DNA from: Taudactylus pleione
Taxonomy: Eukaryota; Chordata; Amphibia; Anura; Myobatrachidae
Assembly (NCBI GenBank): GCA_031769625.1
Contig: JAUIMM010000689.1
Span: 2,319,501 to 2,383,500 of the forward strand
DNA: 64,000 bases
Direction of reading: 5' to 3'
Shown: one piece after another, positions 24,101 to 36,283 of the stretch
Layout: every line of letters begins with the position of its first letter
How positions within the stretch are numbered: the first letter of the stretch is position 1
Translations under genes and position numbers: made by a program
The notes under the pieces: generated by a model
Told to the model about the DNA's origin: nothing
Database searches by the model: none
Seen by the model: the letters and a program-made list of their open reading frames with translations, nothing else

Positions 24101-25658
24101 CCTGCCCTTCTCAGGTCCACTACACAACATCAAAATTGCAACAGACCATATTAAGTATTTAGGGATACAAATTCCTTCACACGCCTCTCAACTTATACAA
24201 TTTATTTCTCACCAGTATTACTATCCTTTTCCAAAATGATTGACAGCTGGCAACTTTTACCATTATCAGCTTTAGGTTATATTGCACTAATCAAATCTGT
24301 AATCTTCCCTAAAATATCATATGTTATGCAATTAGATAGTTTCTTAATATCAGAGAGAGACAAACTAAATTATTTCAGAGATTTATTTGGAAAAATGGGA
24401 AGTCAAGAATTGCACGCTCTCATTTACAGCTGTCATGAAAAGATGGTGGTTTGAATTTACCAGATCTCCTGCATTTCTCGAATTCGATCTTTTTTAGATA
24501 TGTTACGGATTGGTTGTATGAGAGAAATGTATACACGTCATATAAACTGGATTGTGCACTGCTGGCACCATATTCCCCAGGCGCTTTGCTGCATACCCCA
24601 AAAAATCAAATCCCCCCCCCCTCATATATTCACATTTATTCTTTAGAGACACTTATAACGCATGGTGGGCGATAAATAAAAGATTGCACAGAAACCAGTG
24701 CAAAACTTATGTAATACCACTATGGGGGAACCCATTATTTCCCTCAGGTATGGATAATGCGATCTTCTATTGAATGAAATCTAAAGGCATCAGGAACACT
24801 GAGGATGTTTTCGATCCTGGCGGGGTCATGTGCTCTTTCCAAACACTACAAGAGTGCTATAACTTGACTAATGTATACTTTTATGCATATCTTCAGATCC
24901 AACATTATATTAATTCTCTACCAACTGCAATGGCAGATACCTCTCAATTTGACCCTCTTATGTCAGTATTCTCTATAATAAAACACTCCACATACAGAAC
25001 TTGTTATTTATATACCAAATTGACACAGATAGCGTCTGACAAAATTCATAAACGAGTTATAGAGGCCTGGAAACAAGATATTACATCTTTCTCGAATAAT
25101 GAACACATTTTTCAATATTATGACACTACAATGCGTATATTACAGTCAGCCTCTTTACAAGAAGTGCATATCAAAACATTATAGAGAGCATACATTTCTC
25201 AGGCGCAGAGGAAACATTATGTAACCGAGGAAACGGGTTCCTGCCCGAAATGCTCACATTCTTCAGCCACTGTTTATCATAATTTCTGGGGTTGCGGCCG
25301 TATTAGAAAGTTTTGGTCCAAAGTTCTTGCTTTCATTAAATCCAATTTCTCTATTGGGGAGACTTTAGATCCCATGCTTTTTCTTTGGGCAAATTTTACA
25401 TCCTGGAATTTAGATAACTCCAAAAAACATTTATCATTTTTAACAGTCCTGGTTACTGTGGCTAAAAAGGTAATACTCAAATCATGGATTTCGAAGTCTT
25501 CTCCATCCTTAACACAAGTACATCAACTACTTCTTAAAATTTTTTATTTTGACCGCTATTCGACCCTCCCTGATGTAGAAAAAGGTGTTATACTCTTCTA
25601 TTACATATGGAGTCCTTATATAATGACTATCGACAGAATCCCAGACACAGATATTTAA
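21194..25658 (+). pseudogene. LINE ORF2 (endonuclease / reverse transcriptase) remnant
   Basis: ORF2p nicks DNA and reverse-transcribes the element RNA at the nick. Visible parts in order: the second half of the APE-type endonuclease with N-I-Y-A-P-N and C-G-N-F-N (21194-21480), resumed after the hAT insert at 22407. Then the L-S-D-H-A endonuclease box near 22540; an RT entry region with G-N-K-A-G (22904-23248); and the RT core at 23364-24065 with G-S-Y-R-P-I-S-L-L, D-D-E-K-A-F-D, T-R-Q-G-C-P-L and F-A-D-D at 23952-23963. The C-terminal region runs to 25658 across several frame changes. The catalytic FADD is intact, but multiple stops and frameshifts disable the gene. Confidence 0.88.
21481..22406. 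mobile_element. non-autonomous hAT element with minisatellite, copy C
   Basis: Perfect 8-bp duplication ATGTGGAG at 21473-21480 and 22407-22414. The ends are CAGTGGCGGGCTGGGCC and GGCAGCCCCTG. The GC-rich unique part (about 21490-21770) matches the inverted 15.2-15.45 kb part of copy B, including the paired GTAGCGCTGACC / GGTCAGCGCTAC. The array at 21.78-22.15 kb is the reverse complement of copy B's array. The endonuclease frame of the surrounding LINE resumes directly after the duplication, which proves insertion. Confidence 0.9.
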
Positions 25659-27982
25659 CATTTTCGAGAATACAGATTGGTATTTGCATAAAAAAATAGT
25701 TGAATCTTTTTAATATATTAATATCCTAATTGTTGAGGTATGATGTATCAACTAGAATAATTATAAGAATCGAAGACTTGTCTCTCAGAAAAATGATGGT
25801 ACATTGTCTGATATTGTGGGAACCACCTAGACATGATGCTATTTTTATTTTATTTTTTTCTTTCTTTATCCCCTTTTCTTATAATTTTTTATTTTTGATG
25901 TCTTTGTTATTTTTTATTTCCCTTAATGTCTTGTTATGTCACATGAACAGATATTTCATACTGTCTAGTACGATCACGATTGTTTTTTTTTTTTTTTCTA
26001 AATATGTAAATTTGCTATTCTATACAAATAATGATATTGTTGGGAAGATAATTTACATTGCTAGGATATAGTTTTTTTTCCATTGCGATTGTACTTGACC
26101 CAATCTATATTTTTCTTGCATGTTGATGTAATTTGAAACATGTTCAATGTTCTCTTATTCTGTATAAAATATATTTTACTCTGAAAAATCAATAAAATAT
26201 ATATTACAAACATATACAAATATTCCAGGACATTTTCGTATATCTGCATACATATCTGTGTTCATTTTGTCCAACATTTAATCCTTTACAAATTAACTGT
26301 AGACACCAATAATAGAAAATAAACAAATAATAATATACTAAGTAAATAAAAAAGAAAGAATGTCCGGCACTCACCCACCAGGCAACGCAATGACACTTTC
26401 CCAAGTATCGAAGAAAAAAGCAACCCTCCTCTCCTTTTCAAACACCGCTTCAATCCAATCCATAAGGAAAATAAATTTAAAATTTTCTTTATATAATTGA
26501 AAATTGATGGGGGTTGGGTGTATCCAATGCTTCAAAATGGTCTTTTTTCCTGCGGCACTTACTGCAAGTAATAATTTCCTGCTCCCTGCGGTGAGCCTCT
26601 GACCCCTTGGAAAGGTGCCCAGGATGGCCCAGGATGTAAATGGTACAAAATTGACTAGGTGGTTTTCAGCCTCCCATCATACTTGCCTCCAGAAACCCTG
26701 GACTACCGGACATTCCTATAAACAATGATAAAGCTCGGCCTCTTCCTTGGCACATCTAGGGAAATTGTGAGAGTTGGATAGACCCATTCTGTATAATCTG
26801 TAAGGGGACAAATAAGTCCTATCTTGAACTAGCAATTAATAGTGTATGAGACTTCAGTAGCCCTTTTACCAAATCCTCAGTAGTCAGTGTTGGAAATTGC
26901 GTTAACCATTGATGCATCCCTTGACTGACCAAATCATGATCTAGATCCTCACTCAAGAATCTATAGTATATGGAGATAGCTTTGCGTGAGGGTATTGGTC
27001 CTGACAGCTGTTGATCTAATGGATTACACCAGTCTCAGCCGAAAGTGTCCATATTACCGAAGCTATATAATGTTGTGCCTGAAAATATGCTAGAGGATAA
27101 GCCCTTAGAATCTCAAATCTCGTGGTTGCCGAGTATCTACGTTAAGACTTATATTATGGATTCCCTTCTCTCTCCATAACGTAAAGGGATATGCTGCCCC
27201 TTCATCTTGAAAATCCAAGTTAACCAACAGCAGAAGGTAAATGGATTTGTGAGCATTAAGACAAGATTTGTGATGCAGAATATGCCAGAGGCGTCTAGTT
27301 GTCATTAGTAAAGGATTGTCAAGAACCTCTGGTGGAACCTCTTGATCGTGAATGTGAAGGAAATATTTCAGGGCCATAGTAGGTAAAAATTGTGATTCGA
27401 GGGATGTATTAGTGTATACCTCTTGATCTTGTAACCAATCAAAAATCTCATTAAAGAGGCATGGTTATAATCTAGAACATTAGGGAAATGTATCCCTCCA
27501 TTAGATTTAGGTTGTTATAGTTTCCTAAGACTGATGCGAGCCCTACTACCCTGCCATAAGAATGAACAAAACAATTTATTAATTAATTGAACATCCTTTT
27601 TAGTGAGAAGAATGGGTAATGCCTGCAACATATAAAGAAGACGGGGAAAGGTCATCATTTTAATAAGGGCAGCTCTTCTGAGGTATGAAAGCGTCAAAAG
27701 TCTCCAACTCCGGAGCTCCTCAGTAATAAGTAGAGTCATCCGAGATACATTCAATCTATACAATTGAGTGGGGTTTTTGGGTAAAATAATACCTAAATAT
27801 TCCAAGTGTGAGTAGGCCCAGGAGAAGGAAAAAAGTGAGGCCCAAGGAGGAGTGACAATGGTGGGGTGAAAAAAAATTGCTCTTGATTTATCTGCATTGA
27901 TTTGAAGGCCAGAGATGCTGCCAAATTGACCAAACTTTTGCATAATTAAATGTAAAGTGTGTTTGTATAAAAGAATGTCTAC

Positions 27983-28612
27983 ACAAAAGGGTATACAAGT
28001 GCACAACTCCAAATTAACTGATTATATATAAATACATTTTTGCAATAAATAGAGGTTTTTGGCATAATCTTGGCCAAGGTTATGGGCCTACCCACCACAT
28101 CCGGGTACCCTCTGTAGGGTAGGTCCCTAACATACTAGGGTTTATATCCAGAGCACAGGACACCCCCAAACTAGCTCCGCTAAGCCACCCCAAGGCACTG
28201 CTATAAGAAAAGTGAAGTGTAAAGGAAATAGTTAAGAGCAGCCGCAACTGCATATTAAGAATAAAAATAAACAAGTGAAATACATATATAAAAAACAGAC
28301 AGTGAAGCGTTAAAATATGTTGAAAGAAAAATGTGTTTTACTGCTGTGCCTTGAAGCAGATCAACCAAAGCAATCCAGGGGGACTCACGCCCCAAAAATT
28401 AACCAAAGCTGCACTACACAGTCTACATATTTGCAGGACTTACCTATATTGTGCCTCTGACTGGTGTGCATATTATAATGCCAGACTCCATGCTCTAAAC
28501 AAATGTAGTAAGGGTGCTAGTCGGAGTGGAAAATGTCTCAAGCTTTCAGGTGTGCAAAGCAATGCACTGATTGGATTTATATAGAAAATGGGCCTCAGAC
28601 TGCACACCCTGA

Positions 28613-28668
<56 letters not shown>

Positions 28669-29888
28669 GGTGCTACCTGTTGCGAAAAGACGGATTCTTC
28701 GCACAAACGGGCATAACAGCGCAGGATACGTAATGGATATAAACATGTAATTTGTTATTTCTTTGTGTTTCTTTAAATTGGTATAGGCATGTAATTTGCC
28801 CTTTTGTTGACTTTCTTGTAATGATACCCATGTGTGAGGGGTGGCAAGCCTTTGATCATAGAGTGGAGAGAGGTTACAGGAAGTTGTGTTCCTGTGCAGC
28901 CATAAATGTCCAATGACACTGTTTACATTGTATGTACAATCTATCTATCCTCTGTAGAAGAAATGCTTTTCAAATTGTGTAACTGAGAGTTAATGGACTG
29001 GCTAGTGTTTACTTATTGCCCTAGGCTCAGGGTACGAGTTGTTAATGTCTGTGGTTTCCTCACTGGAAGCAGGGATCAAAGCATGGAGCCTGGTTATAAC
29101 CCCTCAGGGGGTAAGGCTTACAGGCCGAAGAGAGACAGAATGACCAGTGAGGTGTCAAAACTTTCCCCTGGCCATCTGTAAGAAGTGTCCAGTTCTATGG
29201 ACACAGACCTAATCCCTGAGCTCCAAACAGGATGGAGTGAACAATGATTAATTAAATGAACCAACCCCTGCTCGAGTGACCAAGAAACCCTGTGTTTGAG
29301 TCACTTGAGCAATGGAAGGGCTAAACTACCCCAAGGGAGGAGAGTGACACAGAGCTGCCTGGAGAATCAGGCATATAAACTGTGGCTGGCTTCTGAGTCA
29401 GTGTGATTTGTTTCTTTTCCTTTATTTTTATTTCTGAAATTGTAGGTAACGTGTCCACTGTTTATTTAATATTATCATAATCTTGTAACTTTTTGGAACT
29501 AAGCTTTTAAGTATTCTTTTGAAGTATTCTTGAATTAAAACATTAATTCTAGTTCTGGAACTGTGTTCTTATGACCCAAATGCCTCATGTCTGGCATGTT
29601 ACCTATGTTTAAATATTGATAAGTTGTGTGTACACAACCTTGGGGTGGCTTAGCTGGGCTAGTTTGGGGGTGTCCTGCGCTCTGGATTTGAACCCTAGTA
29701 TGTTAGGGACCTACCCTACAGAGGTTACCCGGATGTGGTGGGTAGGCCCATAACCTTGGCCAAGATTATGCCAAAAACCCCTATTTATTGCAAAAATGTA
29801 TTTATTTATATATAATCAGTTAATTTGGAGTTGTGCACATGTATTCCCTTTTGTGTATTTATCAATTGCCTCCACAGGTAGCACCTCC

Positions 29889-29923
<35 letters not shown>

Positions 29924-30476
29924 GGGTGTGCAGTCTGAGGCCCATTTTCTATATAAATCCAATCAGTGCATTGCTTTGCACACCTGAAAAGCTTGAGATA
30001 CTTTCCACTCAGTCTAGCACCCTTACTACATTGGTATAGAGCATGGAGTCTGGCATTGTAATATGCACACCAGTCAGAGGCACAATATAGGTAAGTCCTG
30101 CAAATATTTAGACTGTGTAGTGCAGCTTTGGTTCATTTTTGGGACGTGGATCCCCCTGGGTGGGTCCCCTGGATTGCTTTGGTTGATCTGCTTCAAGGCA
30201 CCGCAGTATAACACATTTATCTTTCAACACATTTTAACGCTTCACTGTCTGTTTTTTATATATGTATTTCACTTGTTTATTTTTATTCTTTATATGCAGT
30301 TGCTGCTGCTCTCAACTATTTCCTTTACACTTCAATTTGGAGTTGCGCACTTGTTTTCCCTTTTGTGTATATATCAATTGTCTCCACAGGTAGCACCTCC
30401 AATTATATATACTGTATACATATATATATATATATATATATATGTGTTCAGGGTGTGCAGTCTGAGGTCCATTTCC
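27983..30476. mobile_element. 2.5-kb composite inverted-repeat insertion
   Basis: Interrupts the LINE ORF2 exactly at the catalytic motif. TGTATAAAAGAATGTCTAC (27964-27982) and a similar stretch at 30477-30499 both encode the Y-A-D-D region, so they are a diverged target duplication of about 20 bp. The left part (about 27995-28675) is the complement of 29640-30340. A further partial direct copy (TTGGAGTTG.GCAC, then GGTAGCACCTCCAATTATATATA) occurs at 29826-29920 and 30341-30420. The centre (28680-29637) is single-copy and shows no domain. Long variable duplications point to target-primed insertion, but the family is unknown to me. Confidence 0.65.
28618..28664. repeat. (AC)n(AT)n microsatellite
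   Basis: ACACACAC followed by a long AT run. Equivalent AT runs sit at the matching sites of the other copies at about 29893-29920 and 30418-30442. Tyrosine/isoleucine-rich open frames here are repeat artefacts. Confidence 0.85.
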
Positions 30477-32929
30477 TGTATAAAAAAAATGTAATCTGCG
30501 TATACTGTGAGTTTGACATTTTGAGTGCCCACACGAACTCCCTGAAAACTAGACCATTGTTGCAAAATACGAAGGAGAGGATCAATGGCAAGATTAAAAA
30601 GGAGAGGAGAGAGGGGACATCCCTGTCGAGTCTGATTGGAGGCAACTATGGCGGCTAGAGTGGTACGGATACCTTTAACCGAATGCCTTCCTGCCACGAA
30701 TCCTAACTGGTGTTCAGTCAAAAGAGTGGGTAACATTTGCTGCAGACAAGTGGCCATGATTTTCGCAAGTAATTTAAAATCTACATTTAACAATGTAATT
30801 GGACGGTATGAACCGAGAAGGAGGGGATCTTTCTCCGGCTTTGGTAGTAGAATCGTATGGGAAATGATAAAAGACCTAAGGGAGGGAGAATCACGATGAA
30901 TATGGTGAAACAAATCTAAAAGGAGTGGGGAAAGATCATCTTGAAGGATTTTGTAGTACTCTCCTGAGTAGCCATCTGGACCAGGGGCTTTATGGGCGGA
31001 CAAGGCCTTAATATCTTCACGAAGTTCTTGTTCAGTAATTTCCGAATCTAAGATGTCACGTTGCTCTTGACTAAGTTTAGGTAGATGAGCCTCGTCTAGT
31101 ATGAGTCTCTGTTGTTCTGAATCAACTGGCTGTGGGGAATATAGTGTTTAATAATAAGTATTAAATAGGGACAAAATGGTCTGTGAATCAGTAGCAGGGG
31201 AACAAGTAGAAGGATTAAGAACTGCAGAGATGTGATTCCTAGGCTTTCGTGATTTGGCTATGGTGGCCAAAAAACATCCGGCCTTGTTGCCCCAGCGATA
31301 ATATTTATGTTTGGAGAAGTCCTCTAACAGCTGGCGAGCTTGCTTATAAAGCCGCAGATGATCAAAGGTTTGGGTAACAGATGCACGTAATGTAGTACAA
31401 GTAGTCGTTGTTTCGCGTATTCGCTTAGCCATATAACCAATGATGTGGCCCCGTAACACCGCTTTTGAGGTTTCCCACATGAGTCTAGGGTTGTCCCAGT
31501 GTTCAATATTATCATCTATGAAATTGGACCATTTTGACTTAAGATAAGAACGGAAATATGCGGAAGAGGCTAAATATGCAGGAAACCGCCATATGTTATC
31601 ACGGTAAGAATTTGAGGGAAATGTGAGAGTGACAGTGATGGGAGCATGATCGGAGATCAAGATGTCATGCAAGCGTGTATCATGGAGGTGAGACATCAAG
31701 ACATCAGCTAATAAGAGATAGTCGATTCGTGATAATGAACCATGTGCTGTGGAGCGATGTGTATATGACCGGTCGGTGGGGTTCAGAAGGCGCCAGGGAT
31801 CGGATAGTTGTAGTGAATTTAGTAAAGAAGGGAGTATTTTCCATATAGAAGGGGATGATCTAAGGAGTGGAGGGCCTTATCAATCTGTGGATCGAGGACT
31901 GTATTAAAGTCTCCTCCCATGATGAGAGAGTAATTGTTTCTTTGCTGCAACAGTCTAGTGATATGATTGAAGAAAGTCAGGGTGTCCGTGTTTGGTGCAT
32001 AAATATTCATCAGCGTGAAGCAAGAATGCAGAATTTCAACATCAATAATAAGGAATCTACCGTGTTTATCTACCAGCTGATCTAATATAGTGAATGACAA
32101 ACCCTTTCGGAACAAAATGGCAACACCTCTGGTGCGGAATGGAGCTGCAATACATGAATCTACCAAGGGAGCAGGTAAAGTAGCCATATATCTCCCGTGC
32201 GCCAATGTGTCTCCTGTACAAACATTATGTCAGGGCATAATTTCTTAAGATGGGTAAGTACCCTCTTACGTTTAATGGGCGAGTTCAATCCCCCAACATT
32301 CCATGAGGCAACACGCAACTGGACTGGATCGCGGGAGGGAGCCGTATTCGTTATTGGTATTGATGAATTATCTCTGTGTGCCATTTGAGAAATTGACTAA
32401 AGACATTCTCAGGATGTACAACCCACTGACAAAAACTCCTATGGGTGAGCACCGGACACTTAACAAAATAAAACTCAAAATATACATTAAACAAAAAAAG
32501 AAAATAATGCACAGTGCTTCGCTTCCTATTTCTCCAATTTTCAATTTTCCTACCAACAAAAAATGAGGACACATGCCGCCATCGCATGTGTCCAAAATTG
32601 CAACCAATAAAACATTAGTAACAATAAGTAGAGAGACTCTGGAAATAGTTAGGGGCATCTGACTAATTTAAATATTACAATGAGTAACCTATTAGCTTTG
32701 CTTACATATGCTAAGCTAGTGTGAACTGTAGAACTATAATGAATTATTTATTGCCCGTCCTCAAACCAGTGTGGTAGGGGCAATAGGCTTAAAAAAATGC
32801 ACTATTTTGTAAATAAACATAGAGAGCCCATAATGGGACCACTAAGGCCAACATATAGGGCCCAAAATCCTTAAAACAAATATTACATTATTTTAAATTT
32901 CATTGATCTAACATAAGATCAACCTAGAT

Positions 32930-33863
32930 CAAGGAGGTAAAGGTGACCTAGGAGGTGAGCGTGTGGGGAAAAAATGGCGTTTGGCCTGGTTGGGATTCTC
33001 AAAAAATAATGGCCAGCCATCTTCAAACACACTGAGTTTTGCTGGATAAAGGAGTGCAAATCGACGATTATGGGAATGTAGATAGTTGCAAATTTCAGAA
33101 AAGACTTTGCGCTTTTGAGCAACTAACATGAAAAAGTCCTGGAAGATCATAATTTTGTGGGATTGGATCACCAAGGGATTGGACCTGCGATAAGCAGTTA
33201 GAAGTTGTTCTTTAGCTCTGTAGTCTAGGAATTTTGCTATGATAGGGCGACGTCTATTATTATCACCCTGTCTTTCTGGACCTAAACAATGAGCTCTCTA
33301 TATTTCAGCAGTACCTAATGTATCTGCAATGCCTAAGGCTAGAGGTATGTCCTTAGCAAGAAAATCAAGGACTTGTGGGCCCTTATAAGATTCAGGGATA
33401 CCAATGAATCTTAGATTGTTTCGACGGTGTTGATTTTCTAAATCATCAATTTTTTATTTTAGGGATTGAACAGTGGAGGAGTGGGAGGCTGTATCATCTT
33501 GGATGGTCTGAACTCTGTCCTCTATATCGCTGACCCTTGTCTCTAATGTGGTCAGGCGGGCAGCGTCAGCATCAATTTTAGTCAGGGCAGCCTCTATCTT
33601 CATTTCAGTACTTTCCAGTCGTTTATCAAACTGGGGCATTAGCACTTTAGAAATGGCTTTTGCCATTTCAACCATAGGTAGGGAGGAAATGGGGGTGACA
33701 CTTGGGGCAGTAGAGCCTGTAGGTTCTAGGACATTTGGTGGCTCAAGGGGGGGGAAGAGGGAGGGGAATTTTTACCGGATCCTTTGGTTGATTTGCCCAT
33801 AGTGGCAGGGGATGATACGTCTGAGGATGTGGACGAAGAGGTCTTGAGAAAATATCTGTCCAT
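32930..33863 (-). pseudogene. minus-strand LINE ORF1 remnant
   Basis: An ATG at 33863 begins a serine/lysine-rich N-terminus. A heptad-like coiled coil follows (33675-33454; F-D-K-R-L-E-S-T-E-M-K-I and R-V-S-D-I-E-D-R-V). The C-terminal domain has F-A-L-L-Y-P-A-K-L-S-V (about 33040). This is the order of L1-type ORF1p: disordered head, trimerising coiled coil, RRM, C-terminal domain. Frames change around 33450 and 33180, so it is not translatable as one protein. Confidence 0.75.
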
Positions 33864-33914
33864 ACCCCGGAGGCCGGGATTGAGTAAATTACACAAAAAT
33901 ATAATGGTTGCCAA

Positions 33915-35646
33915 TAATATGTTATTACTAGAAACAGCTATTTAAAATAGATACACAGGTTACGGTGGTAAATTTGAAACAATGCCCCTAAAACAGTATT
34001 TGGGATCACATAATTATATTTCTAAAGAAAATAACGGGGAAAAAAAAGAAACCACCCCACAATAAAAAGTGAAAAATGCTTTAACCAAAATTTGTCAAAT
34101 ACAGGTGTCAATAAAAATGAATAAGTATAATTCTAAACAATAGCTCTATAACACCACTAGGTGGGGGTGTTGTATAAAATAGATTATAGCTACTGCAAAA
34201 AATACAATAGTACAAGTATTGAATAAAAGTTGTGAAATATTATATCTGGTGAGTTTGCACAGTAATAAAATCAATTAAATGAGAGCTCAAAAGTACTTAT
34301 TAAGTATAGTTGTAATTAACAATAATGAAGTACAATTATAGAGACAATTCAGAGTTATCTGGGTTACAAACAATACAGAATACAAACTAGTTACTTGCCA
34401 GATATTTTTGTTAATAATAGTGAGTATGAAAAGTTCACTAGTGAACGAGCTGAACTAAAATATTTAATCCCAGATGCAAAAAGGGACAGCCGTCTCATGG
34501 GAGCTGAGTGGTGCAGCCACTAGGTTCATAGAGTGAGTCCACAACTATTGTATGGTGAAAGAGAGATATAGGGTAGATTGGGTGTAAGAGATGGAGAGAG
34601 GGTTTTTTTGGGGGAGCAGGGAGAATACGCTAGGGAGGCAAGGAATCAAGTATCGGGAGAAAGAGGAAAATATGTAGGTAGTTAATATGAAGGAGGGTGA
34701 CAAACAATATTAGTACCAGGGCTCCAGGAGGGATGTCGGATGATCACCACCAAAGCCCCATGGGGTCATGAAGGTGAAGCACACTCCAAATATGCCGGTC
34801 TCCAACGGTGTTACAGTACAGGACCCAGAGGGCAATCAGGGACGTCAGATCGCGCAGACTCCCAGATGGCAGCAGAGCCCCTTCAACAAGACAGGAGCAG
34901 TTGGTTCATCAGCAATCAGTGTCCAGGCAAGCAGCTGCTCCCAGCACAGCCTCAGGAGGGACACCCGGCGGGATGCAGCGCCAACTCCGAGGGCTTCTGT
35001 TGCAGAGCAGCAGATGAGAAGCTGGCCTCCAGGAGCATGCGCGAGGCCACCCGCATGCAGGACCAGAGGGGTGGACCGGGATGTCAGCAGCGGCATCAGT
35101 TGTGGAGAGGTCCGGTGGTTCTCAGGATCTCCCGGCCGTCAGCAGCCGAAGGTTGCGCTGATAGGCTTAGTCTCCCGCCACTGGAGCGGCAGCCTCCGCA
35201 GCAACAGGACCCGGGCAGGCAAGGGAGCCGGCCGTCCACGGACAATCACAAGGTAGGTTCTCCGTGGATAAATCAGGCAGGGCGTCAGCGGCAGCACACT
35301 CAAGCCGGGTATAGCCACAGATGAGAAAGTCTTGTAGGTGCGGTATGATTAGCAGGTTGTCACTGGAAAGGCAGCTTAAGCAGCCACAACGGCATCCATG
35401 CCGAGATTCGCGCCAGGCACTTGGTGTGCTCACTGGTCTGTGCTATTCGTAGCAGAAATCCGGTGGGATTTAAATAGTAGTGGCGATATGGGTATCAAAA
35501 GAATCCCCTTTTCTTAGGCTAAATGATGAGGCAATCAAAAAGCCCTAAATAGCTCATATGATGGAGGATTAGAGAGGATTTCATGCGCCACTACTAGGGA
35601 GAAAACTAAAAGGCGGCCATTCCAGATGCCCCGCCCAGCGGAAGTC
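33915..35646 (-). promoter_or_regulatory. LINE 5' untranslated region
   Basis: Between the ORF1 start and the 5' end lies an AT-rich part (33.9-34.7 kb) and a GC-rich part (34.74-35.45 kb). In L1-type elements this region carries the internal promoter; I see no TATA box. Long open frames on the opposite strand at 34740-35324 are explained by the GC richness. Confidence 0.55.
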
Positions 35647-35882
35647 CAAATCATATTATTTATGGTCAATGCAATGTAAAAATGTAGACAAACAGGAGTA
35701 CAAACCTGTCTCCCACTACGTAACTGAGCCTAAGGATGACAGGTCAGCACTATTTACTTCACTTTACTACTTTATTAAAAAAAATTCAGAATTTCTCAAT
35801 AACAAACATTTGACTTAGGGGTGCCGTGTAAAAAATGCTGTTACTCTAGGGCGCCGTGATTTAAAAAGTTTGGGAACCACTG

Positions 35883-36283
35883 GTTCTTCAAATTACAGTT
35901 TTCCAAAATTCATTCCTAAACTCTTTTGAGTAAAGATCAGATAAGAAGGAAAGCAAGTTTTAGATTTACTAAATGAAGGTTTTTGAAAGTTGCAGATTCT
36001 TGTGGTTTTTACCCAGAAATTTTGAATCGCAGTAATTTTAAATGTACAACCAGGCATGTATTTCGGGGTCAAAACCACAGACAATCAGTAGCTTGCAAAA
36101 GTTACTGCTTAGTTAATGTAGCCCTGAACACCAGTGCCTTACAGTGAACATGATCTGGGCATGCTCTGCACAGTTATTAGAGAAGTAACAGAAGAGTTTA
36201 AAGAGTCACCAGTCAGTAGACTAAGTTTACTCAAAAGAAAGCTTAGAATCTTTTTAAAAATAGGCATTTGATATATGACATTA
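35883..36283. other. no recognised feature
   Basis: AT-rich DNA between the outer hAT MITE and the next MITE. Nothing recognised. Confidence 0.35.

Larger units (their letters stand above)
19672..26208 (+). mobile_element. full-length L1/Tx1-like LINE, plus strand
   Basis: Starts GACTTCTGGTTCCGGCTGCG and ends with an AATAAAATATATATTAC tail, flanked by the perfect 15-bp duplication. The body is about 5.6 kb after subtracting the hAT insert at 21481-22406. It carries ORF1 (19900-20750) and ORF2 (21194-25658), both broken. The long perfect duplication argues for a moderately young insertion. It lies in the 3' tail region of the minus-strand LINE. Confidence 0.9.
26371..32384 (-). pseudogene. 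minus-strand LINE ORF2 remnant
   Basis: Minus-strand order: APE endonuclease start with V-A-S-W-N-V-G-G-L-N-S and V-Q-E-T-H-W (32384-32160). Next come R-G-V-A-I-L-F, N-I-Y-A-P-N and G-G-D-F-N (32205-31819), then I-S-D-H-A-P-I and an RT entry region with W-G-N-K-A-G (31699-31148). The RT follows with K-A-P-G-P-D-G, L-L-P-K-P-E-K, G-S-Y-R-P-I-T-L-L and T-R-Q-G-C-P-L-S-P (31003-30500). About 70 residues holding the first catalytic Asp box are deleted between the H-S-V-K-G and T-R-Q-G-C-P parts. The fourth motif reads Y-A-D-Y instead of Y-A-D-D and is where the 27983-30476 insert sits. RT resumes at 28012-27515 and ORF2 ends at a stop at 26371-26373. Inactive. Confidence 0.85.
19551..35646 (-). 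mobile_element. L1/Tx1-like LINE, minus strand, with nested inserts
   Basis: The 5' end is at 35646 (minus strand GACTTCCGCTGGGC, similar to the start of the plus-strand LINE at 19672). The 3' tail is at 19551-19671, read as AATAAA-rich A-tail on the minus strand. CAAATCAT occurs at 19543-19550 and 35647-35654 as the target duplication. Order on the minus strand: GC-rich 5' UTR (35.65-33.9 kb), ORF1 (33.86-32.9), ORF2 endonuclease/RT (32.38-26.37), tail. Inserts are the plus-strand LINE at 19672-26208 and the inverted-repeat element at 27983-30476. Several frames are broken, so it is inactive. Confidence 0.8.
19460..35882. mobile_element. hAT MITE split by LINE insertions (outermost host)
   Basis: The left piece (19460-19542) begins CAGAGGTTCCCAAACTGTG. 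The right piece (35647-35882) ends AAAGTTTGGGAACCACTG. Together they make a MITE of about 0.32 kb with CAG...CTG ends of hAT type. Everything between is the minus-strand L1-like element and its own inserts. The flanking octamers differ, so the original target duplication has decayed. Confidence 0.7.

Noticed and set aside
28473..28746. Tyrosine/isoleucine-rich and histidine-rich small proteins
   Set aside because: They are translations of the AT and AC microsatellite in the composite insert.
29675..29700. tRNA-like B box (GGTTCAAATCC on the minus strand), possible tRNA-derived SINE
   Set aside because: No A box at the expected distance upstream and the arms of a T-stem do not pair; the inverted partner at about 28140 lacks the box.
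34740..35324. Long open frames (up to 194 codons) on the plus strand
   Set aside because: They are antisense to the GC-rich 5' UTR of the minus-strand LINE, overlap open frames in other registers, and show no domain; GC richness explains them.
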